From: Thermaurantimonas aggregans
GTDB taxonomy: Bacteria > Bacteroidota > Bacteroidia > Flavobacteriales > Schleiferiaceae
NCBI RefSeq assembly: GCF_003851885.1
Contig: NZ_BHZE01000009.1
Location: 46,954-110,953 of the forward strand
Direction of reading: 5' to 3'
DNA: 64,000 nucleotides
A program made the translations under genes and the position numbers. Under the pieces are notes generated by a model, which saw nothing but the letters and a program-made list of their open reading frames with translations, was not told the origin of the DNA and made no database searches. Of the stretch, positions 45,460-55,294 are shown piece after piece (positions within the stretch are counted from its first letter, which is position 1; each line of letters begins with the position of its first letter).

Positions 45460-48120
45460 TTGGGCAAGTTCAGATCGAATTATCTTATAATTTTACTAAG
45501 CGGTGTAGTGCTTTTGGCGGCATGCAGCCGTACGCGCGATACTTGGGCAAGTAGAACCTACCATCAAATTACAGCTAAATACAACCCGCTCTTTAACGCC
45601 GAACAAGCATTGCTGAAAGCTAAAACCACCGTAAAGCAGCAAAGCAAACTATCGTTTGATACGCTTGTGCCTCTCTATCTGGTTACTCCAGAGCAAATGG
45701 TTTCGATGATTGATGCGGATATCAAACGCGCTAACGAAAAAGCTACCAAAACCATTCGCGAACACACAATGGTAATAGCTGGCAAACAAAAGAATAAGAC
45801 TATAAAAAATGCTTATTTCGTACTTGGGGAGGCTTACTACACTTCAAGAGATTTTTACAAAGCTATTGAAATTTTCAACTTCATCGCTCGTGAATACGCC
45901 GATCATCCCATAGTAATCGATGCAGAAATTTATTCAATTAAATCACAAACACAGCTGGGCAACTACTACGCGGCTCGAGAAATAGCAAATAAATACTACA
46001 AATCGAAAAACCTGAAAAAAAAGCAACAAATCGAACTGCTCAAGGCAATGGCTGCCAATGAAATACCAGATAAAAAATACGAACTGGCTCGCCGATATCT
46101 GCAAGAGGCCCTCACGTTAAAACCGTCGATGACCGAACGCATTAACTTGATGTACTTGATAGCTCAGCTCTATGAATTAGAAGGCAATTATTTCGAAGCA
46201 AACAAAATGTTTCGGAAGATTATCAAAAGCAGCCCCCCCTACATCTACCAAATCAATGCCTACCTGCGAATGGCTGCCAATTACGATCCCAATCTAATGC
46301 AATCGGCCGAGATGCTCTCTGACTTATATAAGCTTACTAAAAAAGACAAAAACCGCGACTACCTCGATGCCATATATTATCAGATCGCTGACATCTACAT
46401 AAAAGACGAAAATTTTGACAAAGCTTTTGAAGCCCTTCAAAAATCCATAAATTACAGTACAGAAAACAATATACAAAAAGGTCTTAGCTACATCCGAAGG
46501 GGTGATTTGCACTTCGACTTTCGCGAATACGTGCCGGCTGAAGCTAATTACGACAGTGCATTGATTGTTTTGCCCAAGACACATTTTCGATATTCAGCCA
46601 TTGAAAAAAAGAAAAATAGCCTGACTGAGTTGGTGCAGCACCTCAATGTAATAGCGTATGAAGATTCCGTACTCAGACTCGCTGCACTAGACAAAAGAGA
46701 ACTTGATAAAGTAATTGACCGCATAATCCAGCAAGCGAAAAAAGCAGATGAAGAAGCTCAGCGAGAACGCCAGGTAGAGCGCGATCAGCCCAGTATGGCC
46801 GGAAGAAATACTCCACCTGCCACTCCTACACCTGCTGCAGGCGGCATGATGGGATTAAACGCACCAGGTGCTCCACCAACATTTTATTTTTATAATCAAG
46901 CCCTTGTAGCTCAGGGTTTTACTGAGTTCACAAACCGATGGGGAAATCGAAAACTCGAAGACGATTGGCGTAGGAAAAACAAAGAAATTACCTCCACGGG
47001 CCAGTCCACAGCCTCCGGCGATGGGAGCTCGGAGGGAAATACTCAAGGGTCTGATGATATAAAAGAAAGCGATAACCCTAAGTACAAGCGAGAGTATTAC
47101 TATGCCAGGATACCAAGCACATCTGACTCGTTAGAAGCAGCTCACAAGCGCATCAGAAATGCGCATGAGGCAGCTGCACGCATTTACAAGGATGTGCTGA
47201 ACGATCCGAAAGAGGCAATTAAGATGCTTGAAAATCTGCTGAAGCGATATCCAGATTGCGACTGTACACCACGAGTGTATTACACACTTTGTTTAATAGC
47301 ACAAAATCAAAGTCTTACCTTAAAAAAAGAAGCCTATTGCGATGGGCTGATCAAGAAATTTCCTGAATCATCGTATGCAGCTCTGCTCACTGGAAAAGGA
47401 CAAGATACCTTATATGCTCAAAAAACTAATGTACAAGAGCTTCAGGAGTACAAAGCTGCCTATCAAGCCTACAAATCATCAAAATATTCTGCCGCAGCGC
47501 AGCTCGTCAAGGAGGCTATCAAAAAGTATCCGAATTCTGAAATGACCCCTAAATGGAGGTTGCTTGACGCTTTGGTCAGTGCCAAAACGGACTCTAAAGA
47601 CTCCTTAAAAGCTAAATTGGAAAGCATCGTAGCTACATATCCCCAAAGTCCGGAAGCTACAGAAGCACAAAATATTTTGAAACACCTATCGGGTGAGGGT
47701 TCGGCTGCAATTGGCTCATCTGCAGCTGCATCTGAATTCATAGATGCAAAATCGGCACCACATCAGTACATGCTGGTGCTTGAGAATAAAGGAATTGACC
47801 TTAACACCATCCGAAGCACGATTAGCAATTTTAACACTTCAAAATTTCCCAATAGCCGCTTGCAGCTTCGAAACATACTGATGGGGCGCGAGTACCAGCT
47901 CATTTTAGTATCCGGATTCAACAACCAGGCAGAAGCATTACAGTATTTGCAAGAGATCAACAAAGACATGGACTTTATTGCATACATTCCCAAGCCCAAT
48001 CATCAGGTAGTCATTACATCAGACAATTTCAGGAAGTTTTACCAAAAACAATTGTTGAAAGAATACATCGCATTTTACGAAAAATACATTAATTTGCCAT
48101 CAAATCCCGAGAAAAAGTGA
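45460..48120 (+). CDS. sprE: PorW/SprE-type type IX secretion lipoprotein
   Basis: 886 residues from a TTG start, needed for the lipoprotein signal (lipobox LLAAC, Cys22). A long TPR superhelix (about 100-400) follows YHQITAKYNPLFNAEQAL, then a Pro/Ala linker (about 440-465), and the family-specific FYFYN...EFTNRWGNRKLEDDWRR segment (about 470-510), then more TPRs (about 560-720) and a C-terminal SPOR-like end. SprE/PorW links the outer-membrane SprA translocon to the PorK/PorN rings and is needed for type IX secretion and gliding. Its stop overlaps bactofilin (TGATG). Confidence 0.85.
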   Translation: MGKFRSNYLIILLSGVVLLAACSRTRDTWASRTYHQITAKYNPLFNAEQALLKAKTTVKQQSKLSFDTLVPLYLVTPEQMVSMIDADIKRANEKATKTIREHTMVIAGKQKNKTIKNAYFVLGEAYYTSRDFYKAIEIFNFIAREYADHPIVIDAEIYSIKSQTQLGNYYAAREIANKYYKSKNLKKKQQIELLKAMAANEIPDKKYELARRYLQEALTLKPSMTERINLMYLIAQLYELEGNYFEANKMFRKIIKSSPPYIYQINAYLRMAANYDPNLMQSAEMLSDLYKLTKKDKNRDYLDAIYYQIADIYIKDENFDKAFEALQKSINYSTENNIQKGLSYIRRGDLHFDFREYVPAEANYDSALIVLPKTHFRYSAIEKKKNSLTELVQHLNVIAYEDSVLRLAALDKRELDKVIDRIIQQAKKADEEAQRERQVERDQPSMAGRNTPPATPTPAAGGMMGLNAPGAPPTFYFYNQALVAQGFTEFTNRWGNRKLEDDWRRKNKEITSTGQSTASGDGSSEGNTQGSDDIKESDNPKYKREYYYARIPSTSDSLEAAHKRIRNAHEAAARIYKDVLNDPKEAIKMLENLLKRYPDCDCTPRVYYTLCLIAQNQSLTLKKEAYCDGLIKKFPESSYAALLTGKGQDTLYAQKTNVQELQEYKAAYQAYKSSKYSAAAQLVKEAIKKYPNSEMTPKWRLLDALVSAKTDSKDSLKAKLESIVATYPQSPEATEAQNILKHLSGEGSAAIGSSAAASEFIDAKSAPHQYMLVLENKGIDLNTIRSTISNFNTSKFPNSRLQLRNILMGREYQLILVSGFNNQAEALQYLQEINKDMDFIAYIPKPNHQVVITSDNFRKFYQKQLLKEYIAFYEKYINLPSNPEKK

Positions 48121-48503
48121 TGTTCAAGAAAGAATCACAACCTATTACCATAAGCAACAGAATTCTGCAAGGTACTGTAGTAAGGGGTAATATCGAATCG
48201 GAAGGTGACCTGAGAATAGATGGAGAAATTCTGGGCGACATTACCATAAAAGGAAAAATGGTGATCGGGGCAGATGGAAAAATAGTTGGCAACATTAAAT
48301 GTGCTTCAGCCAAAATCGAAGGCAAACTAATCGGCGATATTGAGGCAGATGATGCAGTACATCTGTTGTCACAATGTTTTGTGGAAGGCAACATACACAC
48401 GCGTCGACTTATTGTGGAGGAAGGTGGGGTTTTCAACGGTAGTTGTTTTATGACAAACGAAAAAGTCAGCAGCCCCCAAGAATCTGAAAATGTGTCTGTG
48501 TGA
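48120..48503 (+). CDS. Bactofilin (polymer-forming cytoskeletal protein)
   Basis: 127 residues from ATG 48120; a GTG one codon earlier is also open. The beta-helix core (about 15-105) shows the repeated hydrophobic/Gly ladder of bactofilins (GTVVRGNIESEGDLRIDG, then GKIVGNIKCASAKIEGKLIG) with a short polar tail. Bactofilins form membrane-associated filaments that shape cells. It sits between sprE and atpZ with overlaps on both sides, so the three are co-translated. Confidence 0.92.
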   Translation: MFKKESQPITISNRILQGTVVRGNIESEGDLRIDGEILGDITIKGKMVIGADGKIVGNIKCASAKIEGKLIGDIEADDAVHLLSQCFVEGNIHTRRLIVEEGGVFNGSCFMTNEKVSSPQESENVSV

Positions 48504-48691
48504 ATACGTATTTGAAATTCTCGACGCTGGCTTTTCAAATGGCCGCTGTAATAGGACTATTGACATATGCCGGAGTAAAACTTGATAAACGCATAGAAAA
48601 TCCGTACAGTTTATTTACTATCCTCGGGGCTTTACTCGGTATAGCCATATCATTTTACTTCGTCTTTAAAGAGCTAAAAAATTTAAAATGA
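48500..48691 (+). CDS. atpZ: AtpZ/AtpI-type small membrane protein
   Basis: 63 residues from GTG 48500 with two membrane helices (about 8-24 and 38-56). GVKLDKRIENPYSLFTILGA is the AtpZ/AtpI pattern (D near the first helix end). It probably supports c-ring assembly or Mg/Ca transport in the F-ATPase context. Overlaps bactofilin by four bases (GTGA) and the next gene by four (ATGA). Confidence 0.8.
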   Translation: MNTYLKFSTLAFQMAAVIGLLTYAGVKLDKRIENPYSLFTILGALLGIAISFYFVFKELKNLK

Positions 48692-49056
48692 AAGAACGAA
48701 CTGCTCTTTTATATCTATCTGTTTTTACAGCATTGTTACTGCTTGTCCACTTTGCATTGTCTTATACCTTCAATAGTTCATATCCAAAATTTTTGATGTA
48801 TTCTTATTTATTGATTTTTTCCATATCGTTTTTCGAAATACTCTCCCTGCGAGTGCGAAATACTTCTTATTCTAACACGGTACCTTATGTGGTACTCGGC
48901 ATGTCGCTGGTCAAAATGCTCTTAAGTATTCTTTGGATATTTTTAGCCATCAGTAAAGGGTGGATTCCTACCGGCGCTGTGATGGTTCATTTTTTCATTC
49001 CTTATTTTTTAATGTTGGCTATTACTTCCTGGTTAATGATTCGCATGATGCGGTGA
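48688..49056 (+). CDS. Small four-helix membrane protein upstream of atpB
   Basis: 122 residues, four membrane helices (about 7-27, 34-52, 66-86, 98-118), no charge-rich loop. It occupies the place of an AtpI-like protein before atpB, and starts inside atpZ by four bases. Position suggests a role in ATP synthase assembly; no motif proves it. Confidence 0.65.
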   Translation: MKERTALLYLSVFTALLLLVHFALSYTFNSSYPKFLMYSYLLIFSISFFEILSLRVRNTSYSNTVPYVVLGMSLVKMLLSILWIFLAISKGWIPTGAVMVHFFIPYFLMLAITSWLMIRMMR

Positions 49057-49096
49057 ATTTTTTGATTTTACAACTTCTTTAAAAAACTTTTGTGCC

Positions 49097-49104
49097 TACT
49101 TTTG
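49097..49104 (+). promoter_or_regulatory. Candidate -7 element of the atp operon
   Basis: TACTTTTG, 43 bases before ATG 49148, in the 91-base gap before atpB. No spaced TTG. Confidence 0.48.
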
Positions 49105-49147
49105 CCCGACCGTAAAAGTTGATTAGCACATCATCTCTAACCTTCCG

Positions 49148-50284
49148 ATGAAAGTTGAAGCCACTTATCGCAATCTTCTGATTTCCGCTCTTTTAAGTAT
49201 AGCTTGTATCTCTACCTCTAATGCTTCGGATCCTCATCAAGAGCGCGCAACTCATGAACATCATGCAGTTGAAGAGCAAGAGGAAAATCTGAACGACGTG
49301 ATTATGCATCACATTTCAGATGCGCATGATTTTCACATTTTAGATTGGAAAGGTCATCCTGTATCAGTTCCTCTTCCGGTCATTTTGTACACCGAAAAGG
49401 GATTAGTCGCATTCATGTCGTCAGCGTTTCATCACGACGATCACGGTAAGATTAAAGTGGAAGTCAGTGAACAGGCCTTTACGCGTTATCACGGTAAAAT
49501 TTATTATGCTAACGCTGAGGCTGATGAACACGGGCGATATGTGATTGTAGGCGAAGATGGTGCAGTGCTCAACAAAAAGCCCTTGGACTTCAGCATCACT
49601 AAAAACGTCTTCTCTTTATTCCTATCAGCTTTGTTATTGATTTTCATAGGTTTTAAAACCTCTTCCTTTTACAAATCAGGCTTTGCAGCTCCAAAAGGTT
49701 TAGCTTCGTTTATTGAGCCCATTATTTTATTTATTCGCGATGAAATTGCGCAGCCAAACATTGGCGATAAGTATTATCAGCGTTTTGTGCCCTATTTGAT
49801 TACCTTGTTCTTTTTTATCTGGATCGCCAATATGCTCGGGCTGGTGCCAGTTTTTCCGGGGGGAGCTAATTTGAGCGGCAATATTGCCTTCACAATGGCT
49901 CTTGCAGTGCTCACGCTCATTCTCATGATTGTGAATGCTTCAAAAGATTTCTGGAAGCACACCTTCTGGATGCCAGGTGTACCAGTACCTATGAAACTTC
50001 TCTTGGCTCCCATCGAACTCATCGGGATTTTCACTAAGCCCTTTGCACTCATGATTCGTCTTTTTGCCAACATGACAGCAGGGCATATCGTGATACTCAG
50101 CCTTATCGGTTTGATCTTTATCATTAAGTCCATAGCCGTAGCACCTGCATCCATATTACTCACTCTCTTTATTTATTTGATTAAAGTATTTATTTCGCTT
50201 TTACAGGCTTACATTTTTACACTGTTGTCAGCTCTATTCATAGGGCAAACAATGGCAACACATGAACACGATGAACATCATTAA
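49148..50284 (+). CDS. atpB: F-type ATP synthase subunit a
   Basis: 378 residues. A cleavable-looking signal (about 1-26) and a His/Glu/Asp-rich periplasmic stretch (about 27-150; EHHAVEEQEE) precede the membrane domain, as known for Bacteroidota AtpB. The proton-channel helix has KPFALMIRLFANMTAGH (about 297-313) with the essential Arg. A His-rich end (EHDEHH) closes it. Longer than the E. coli protein because of the N-terminal extension. Confidence 0.96.
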   Translation: MKVEATYRNLLISALLSIACISTSNASDPHQERATHEHHAVEEQEENLNDVIMHHISDAHDFHILDWKGHPVSVPLPVILYTEKGLVAFMSSAFHHDDHGKIKVEVSEQAFTRYHGKIYYANAEADEHGRYVIVGEDGAVLNKKPLDFSITKNVFSLFLSALLLIFIGFKTSSFYKSGFAAPKGLASFIEPIILFIRDEIAQPNIGDKYYQRFVPYLITLFFFIWIANMLGLVPVFPGGANLSGNIAFTMALAVLTLILMIVNASKDFWKHTFWMPGVPVPMKLLLAPIELIGIFTKPFALMIRLFANMTAGHIVILSLIGLIFIIKSIAVAPASILLTLFIYLIKVFISLLQAYIFTLLSALFIGQTMATHEHDEHH

Positions 50285-50305
50285 TTCGAAACGTTTAATT
50301 TCTAA

Positions 50306-50533
<228 letters not shown>

Positions 50534-50542
50534 TTCTTTCTT

Positions 50543-50574
50543 AAAAGGACCAAACGGTGGGTTTGGTCCTTTTT
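50543..50574 (+). terminator. Intra-operon terminator/attenuator between atpE and atpF
   Basis: Perfect 13-base stem AAAAGGACCAAAC / GTTTGGTCCTTTT with a five-base loop and T-rich 3' edge, ten bases after the atpE stop. No -7 box follows before atpF (50611), so downstream genes should be reached by read-through. Confidence 0.8.
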
Positions 50575-50610
50575 AATTACAATTGTAGTATATAGAAAAA
50601 CCGTTTAAAT

Positions 50611-51105
50611 ATGGAATTAGTTACCCCGGGTTTAGGTTTATTTTTCTGGACACTTGTCACCTTCTTGCTTTTGGTATTTATCCTCGGCAAATTTGCTTGG
50701 AAACCCATTTTGAATAGCGTAAAAGAGCGCGAAAAAAATATTGAAGAGTCGCTGAAGGCGGCTGAGCGCGCAAAAGAAGAAATGCGCAATTTGACCTCTG
50801 AAAACGAAAAACTTCTAAAAGAAGCTCGGGCGGAAAGAGATGCTATACTCAAAGAAGCGCGCGAACTCAAAGAAAAAATTCTGGCTGAAGCGCGTGAAGC
50901 TGCAAAAGCTCAAGGCGAAAAAATTGTAGCCGATGCTCGCCTTCAGATTGAAAACGAAAAAATGGCGGCCATCAATGAATTGAAAAATCAAGTCGCCTCA
51001 TTGTCTATTGAAATTGCCGAGAAGATTCTGCAAAAGGAGTTAGAAGATGCTAAAAAGCATGAAGAGTACGCTGCAAGTGTCATTGAAAGAGTGATGCTTA
51101 ACTAA
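50611..51105 (+). CDS. atpF: F-type ATP synthase subunit b
   Basis: 164 residues. One N-terminal membrane helix (about 8-26) and a long amphipathic helix (about 30-150; KEREKNIEESLKAAERAKEE) that forms the peripheral stalk. 15 bases to atpH. Confidence 0.95.
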   Translation: MELVTPGLGLFFWTLVTFLLLVFILGKFAWKPILNSVKEREKNIEESLKAAERAKEEMRNLTSENEKLLKEARAERDAILKEARELKEKILAEAREAAKAQGEKIVADARLQIENEKMAAINELKNQVASLSIEIAEKILQKELEDAKKHEEYAASVIERVMLN

Positions 51106-51120
51106 TCAAGCCTGCATCGA

Positions 51121-51675
51121 ATGAAGATTCCGAAATTAGCTAATAGATATGCCAAAGCACTGCTCGAGCTTGCCCATGAGCGCAACGCTGTGGAGCAGGT
51201 GAAAGACGATATGAAATTCTTGCTTGATACTATCTCTAATAGCCCAGAATTACAGATCGTGCTGAAAAGTCCGGTGATCAAATCTGACCAGAAAAAGAAG
51301 GTAATGGGTGAGATAGGCAAGCACCTGCACGAAGTCACTGCGTCTTTCATACGCCTGCTCATTCATCATCGCCGTGAAAATAGCATTCACGACATTGCAT
51401 ACGAGTTTCTGCAACAATATCGCGCCTTTAAAGGCATTCACCTGGTGCAGGTCATCACAGCTCGCCCATTATCAGCTGCTTTGAGAGACAATTTGGTAAA
51501 AAAATTAAAATCCTACATCGGAGGCACTATTGAATTAGAAGAAACTGTGTCTCCTGATCTGATTGGAGGCTTGATCATTCGAATCAATGACAAAGAATAC
51601 AACGCCTCCGTCAAACACCAACTCAACGAATTCAAAAAGTCCTTTACTACCAATCTTTACAAACCCTCTTTCTAA
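51121..51675 (+). CDS. atpH: F-type ATP synthase subunit delta
   Basis: 184 residues. NRYAKALLELA near the N-terminus and the C-terminal signature DPDLIGGLIIRIND-like end (about 150-163) mark the OSCP/delta family. Joins the stalk to the alpha3-beta3 head. 17 bases to atpA. Confidence 0.94.
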   Translation: MKIPKLANRYAKALLELAHERNAVEQVKDDMKFLLDTISNSPELQIVLKSPVIKSDQKKKVMGEIGKHLHEVTASFIRLLIHHRRENSIHDIAYEFLQQYRAFKGIHLVQVITARPLSAALRDNLVKKLKSYIGGTIELEETVSPDLIGGLIIRINDKEYNASVKHQLNEFKKSFTTNLYKPSF

Positions 51676-51692
51676 TTTAAAATTTTTTCAAA

Positions 51693-53267
51693 ATGGCAGA
51701 TATTAAACCATCTGAAGTAACAGCGATATTAAGACAACAGCTTGCCGGGGTAAGTACCGAAGCTGAGCTTCAGGAAGTAGGTACTGTAATACAAGTAGGT
51801 GACGGTATTGCCCGTGCTTATGGCCTCACCGGTGTTCAAGCAGGTGAGCTCGTAGAATTTGAAAACGGCATCAAAGGAATTGTACTGAACCTCGAGGAGG
51901 ACAATGTAGGTATCGTGTTGCTTGGTGCTTCGACAAAAATTAAGGAAGGTTCTATCGTTAAAAGAACCCGCCGTATTGCTTCTATTAAGGTGGGTGAAGG
52001 CATGCTTGGACGCGTAGTAAATACTCTTGGAGAGCCAATCGATGGTAAAGGTCCAATCAGTGGTGAACTCTTTGAAATGCCGCTTGAGCGCAAGGCTCCA
52101 GGTGTAATCTATCGCCAGCCGGTAAACGAACCTCTGCAAACAGGTATAAAAGCCATCGACGCTATGATTCCCATTGGTCGCGGACAGCGTGAGCTTATCA
52201 TCGGTGACCGTCAGACCGGCAAAACTTCCGTAGCGATCGATACTATAATTAATCAAAAAGAATACTTCGACGCTGGTAACCCAGTGTACTGTATTTATGT
52301 AGCCGTTGGTCAAAAGGGTAGTACTGTGGCGCAAATTGTTAAAACCCTCGAAGACCGCGGTGCTATGCAATACTCTATCGTAGTAGCGGCTAATGCCTCT
52401 GATCCTGCACCTATGCAGTTTTATGCGCCCTTTGCAGGTGCAGCTATCGGTGAGTACTTCAGAGATACCGGCCGCCCAGCGTTGATCATCTACGACGACC
52501 TCTCAAAGCAAGCTGTTGCATATCGCGAGGTATCGCTTTTGCTCCGTCGTCCTCCAGGTCGCGAAGCATATCCGGGTGATATCTTCTACCTGCACTCTCG
52601 CCTTCTCGAGCGCGCTGCTAAAATCATCAACGACGACAAGGTTGCGGCTCAAATGAACGACCTGCCTGAATCGCTCAAAGGCAGAGTAAAAGGTGGAGGT
52701 TCACTCACAGCTCTTCCAATCATCGAAACGCAAGCAGGCGACGTTTCAGCATACATTCCCACAAACGTAATCTCAATTACCGACGGCCAGATCTTCCTTG
52801 AAGCTGACCTTTTTAACTCTGGCGTACGCCCGGCCATCAACGTAGGTATTTCTGTATCGCGCGTGGGTGGTAACGCTCAGATTAAATCTATGAAAAAAGT
52901 AGCTGGTACGCTCAAGCTCGACCAAGCTCAATACCGCGAGCTCGAAGCTTTTGCTAAGTTTGGTTCTGACCTCGATGCTGCCACAATGGCTGTAATCAAC
53001 AAAGGCCGTAGAAACGTTGAAATTCTGAAGCAAAACGTGAACAGCCCTGTACCAGTAGAAAAGCAAATTGCTATCATCTACGCAGGTACTAAAAACCTCT
53101 TAGCTAAGGTTCCAGTAGAAAAAGTAAAAGAATTTGAAGCAGAATATCTCGACTACCTCGACAATAAGCACAGAGATGTGCTCGACAAACTGAAGGCCGG
53201 ACAGCTTACCGATGAAATTACTTCAGTGCTCGAGAAGGTAGCCCTCGAACTGGCAGCCAAGTACTAA
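51693..53267 (+). CDS. atpA: F-type ATP synthase subunit alpha
   Basis: 524 residues. P-loop [10 protein letters not shown] (about 171-180), [12 protein letters not shown] near 385 and the alpha/beta signature [10 protein letters not shown] region; regulatory rather than catalytic nucleotide site. 27 bases to atpG. Confidence 0.98.
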   Translation: MADIKPSEVTAILRQQLAGVSTEAELQEVGTVIQVGDGIARAYGLTGVQAGELVEFENGIKGIVLNLEEDNVGIVLLGASTKIKEGSIVKRTRRIASIKVGEGMLGRVVNTLGEPIDGKGPISGELFEMPLERKAPGVIYRQPVNEPLQTGIKAIDAMIPIGRGQRELIIGDRQTGKTSVAIDTIINQKEYFDAGNPVYCIYVAVGQKGSTVAQIVKTLEDRGAMQYSIVVAANASDPAPMQFYAPFAGAAIGEYFRDTGRPALIIYDDLSKQAVAYREVSLLLRRPPGREAYPGDIFYLHSRLLERAAKIINDDKVAAQMNDLPESLKGRVKGGGSLTALPIIETQAGDVSAYIPTNVISITDGQIFLEADLFNSGVRPAINVGISVSRVGGNAQIKSMKKVAGTLKLDQAQYRELEAFAKFGSDLDAATMAVINKGRRNVEILKQNVNSPVPVEKQIAIIYAGTKNLLAKVPVEKVKEFEAEYLDYLDNKHRDVLDKLKAGQLTDEITSVLEKVALELAAKY

Positions 53268-53294
53268 TCTCTAACCACTCAAGTATCAGGAGCA

Positions 53295-54158
53295 ATGGCA
53301 AACCTGAAAGAACTCAGAAAACGCATTCAGTCAGTATCGAGTACCATGCAGATTACCTCGGCTATGAAGATGGTATCTGCCGCTAAGCTTAAAAAGGCTC
53401 AAGACAGCATTATCCAGATGCGTCCGTATGCTAATAAGCTTAAAGAAATACTGCAGAATCTGAATGCTACTTTAGAAAGCAGCGAGGGTGCATATTCATC
53501 CAGAGCAGAAGTAAAGAATATTCTGCTCGTCGTATTTTCCTCCAATAGAGGCTTGTGCGGAGCATTTAATTCAAACATCAACAAACTTGCCCGAAAAACT
53601 GCTGATGAATTTGCCGCTGCCGGAAAAAAAGTTTTTATTCTATGTGTAGGTAAAAAAGCATACGATTATTTCAAGCGACTTGATTATCCGATTGTTGGCA
53701 ACGAAGGGCATATTTTCGATCAAATAAAATATGCCACCGTTGAGGCACTTGCCGAGCGCCTTATGGACCAATTCCGAAACAGCGAATACGACGAAATACA
53801 CTTGATTTACAATCAGTTTAAAAACGCTGCTGTTCAATACAGCATTGTCGAGCAATTTCTTCCGGTTCAGAAACCTGAGTTAAAAGAGGTTTCGTCAATC
53901 GACTATATCTACGAACCTCAAAAAGAAGAACTCGTGCAACTCCTGATTCCTAAATCTCTTAAAATTCAAATCTATAAAGCCGTACTCGACTCTAATGCCA
54001 GTGAACACGGTGCTCGTATGACAGCTATGCACAAGGCTACCGACAATGCAAAAGAGCTACAGCGTACCCTAAAGCTGGAATACAATAAAGCTCGTCAGGC
54101 TTCTATTACAAACGAAATCCTCGAAATTGTATCAGGTGCTGCTGCATTGAACGGATAA
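53295..54158 (+). CDS. atpG: F-type ATP synthase subunit gamma
   Basis: 287 residues. Rotor shaft: paired N- and C-terminal helices with SAMKMVSAAKLKKAQD (about 22-37) and ARMTAMHKATDNA (about 237-249). Last gene of this operon; atpD and atpC (beta, epsilon) are not here and must lie elsewhere, as in other Bacteroidota. Confidence 0.96.
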   Translation: MANLKELRKRIQSVSSTMQITSAMKMVSAAKLKKAQDSIIQMRPYANKLKEILQNLNATLESSEGAYSSRAEVKNILLVVFSSNRGLCGAFNSNINKLARKTADEFAAAGKKVFILCVGKKAYDYFKRLDYPIVGNEGHIFDQIKYATVEALAERLMDQFRNSEYDEIHLIYNQFKNAAVQYSIVEQFLPVQKPELKEVSSIDYIYEPQKEELVQLLIPKSLKIQIYKAVLDSNASEHGARMTAMHKATDNAKELQRTLKLEYNKARQASITNEILEIVSGAAALNG

Positions 54159-54185
54159 TCCTCTATAATTTTGTGTGAAATCTCT

Positions 54186-54222
54186 TAAAAAAACCGGTTT
54201 AAGCACTTAAGCCGGTTTTTTT
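54186..54222 (+). terminator. Terminator of the atp operon
   Basis: AACCGG / CCGGTT stem extended by TTAAG/CTTAA, flanked by seven A and seven T. Confidence 0.85.
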
Positions 54223-54279
54223 AGTTTTGATTAACATACTAAAGGCCATTTTTATTTTTTTAAGAGAAAAATGCCTGAA

Positions 54280-54287
54280 TAATTTTG
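54280..54287 (+). promoter_or_regulatory. Candidate -7 element for the OmpA lipoprotein
   Basis: TAATTTTG, 20 bases before ATG 54308. It sits inside an upstream reading frame extension, supporting 54308 as start. Confidence 0.5.
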
Positions 54288-54307
54288 CCAAAAATTTAAA
54301 AAAAGTC

Positions 54308-55138
54308 ATGAAACGTACACTTTTGTTTGTGAGCCTAATATGGATAGGTGCTGCTTGTGGTTCAAAGAAAAAGTACGCTGAACTACTTGAAAAATACAAC
54401 AAGCTCGATAACGAACTTGGCAAAACACGACTGGAACTCGCTGCTTGCCTTGATGAACGCAAGAAAACATCAAGCGAAGTAGAGTACCTAAGAAGTGTAA
54501 ATTACAAACTCCTCAACAACATTGGCGAACTAAGCACGCTCTCTAAGAAAGAAGCTGAAAACCTCGAGCGTTCGCTTGAGACTTTGAAAGAACGCGATCT
54601 GCAAATTCGTACACTTCGCGATGCATTGACCAAAAAAGACAGCGTGCTCCTTGCACTTGTAACTTCGGTGAAAGGTGCCATTGGAAATATGGATGACGAA
54701 GACATCCAGATCAACGTTGAAAAAGGTGCGGTATTTATTTCAATATCTGACCGTTTCCTGTTTAAGAGTGGCTCCTATGAGCTCAATCAGAAAGCTAAAG
54801 AAGTCTTAGCTAAAGTTGCTAAAATCGCAAATGCTCGTCCTGAACTGGAGCTCATGGTAGAAGGACATACAGATAATGTTCCATTCAGAAGAGGACTTCT
54901 GCTCGACAACTGGGATCTTTCTGTGAAGCGCGCTACTGAAATTGTAAGAGTACTTCAGAACGAACACGGCATAAATCCTGCACGCATCACAGCAGCCGGA
55001 CGCGGAGAATACATCCCTGTAGCTACTAATGAAACAGCAGAAGGTCGTGCTGCTAACCGCCGTACAAGAATTATCCTCCTTCCGAAGATCGATCAGTTTT
55101 ACAACATGATCGAAGAAGGTATGAAAGCTTTGAAATAA
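54308..55138 (+). CDS. OmpA-domain lipoprotein with coiled coil
   Basis: 276 residues from ATG 54308 (MKRTLLFV), which gives a proper lipoprotein signal (lipobox IGAAC, Cys17) and fits the -7 box. A coiled coil covers about 25-130 (LDNELGKTRLELAACLDER), then an OmpA domain (about 155-265; VEGHTDNVPFRRGL) binds peptidoglycan. Monocistronic, bounded by terminators on both sides. Confidence 0.88.
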   Translation: MKRTLLFVSLIWIGAACGSKKKYAELLEKYNKLDNELGKTRLELAACLDERKKTSSEVEYLRSVNYKLLNNIGELSTLSKKEAENLERSLETLKERDLQIRTLRDALTKKDSVLLALVTSVKGAIGNMDDEDIQINVEKGAVFISISDRFLFKSGSYELNQKAKEVLAKVAKIANARPELELMVEGHTDNVPFRRGLLLDNWDLSVKRATEIVRVLQNEHGINPARITAAGRGEYIPVATNETAEGRAANRRTRIILLPKIDQFYNMIEEGMKALK

Positions 55139-55160
55139 TTAGAATCCTTTATTCAACGCT

Positions 55161-55191
55161 AAGCCGCTGGACTCCTCAGCGGCTTTTTTAT
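55161..55191 (+). terminator. Terminator of the OmpA lipoprotein gene
   Basis: GCCGCTG / CAGCGGC stem with six-base-plus loop followed by TTTTTT, 23 bases past the stop. Confidence 0.85.
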
Positions 55192-55294
55192 TTTTTTCAA
55201 TTTTTTCTAAAGTTGCATTTTACTCTTTTCAGTTGTCAGTAAAATTCCAATTTCTGGCCGAATATTGCATTATAAACCTCAAAGTCGCTTAGAG

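Noticed and set aside
51729..52370. 213-codon minus frame opposite atpA
   Set aside because: Shadow of the conserved atpA frame.
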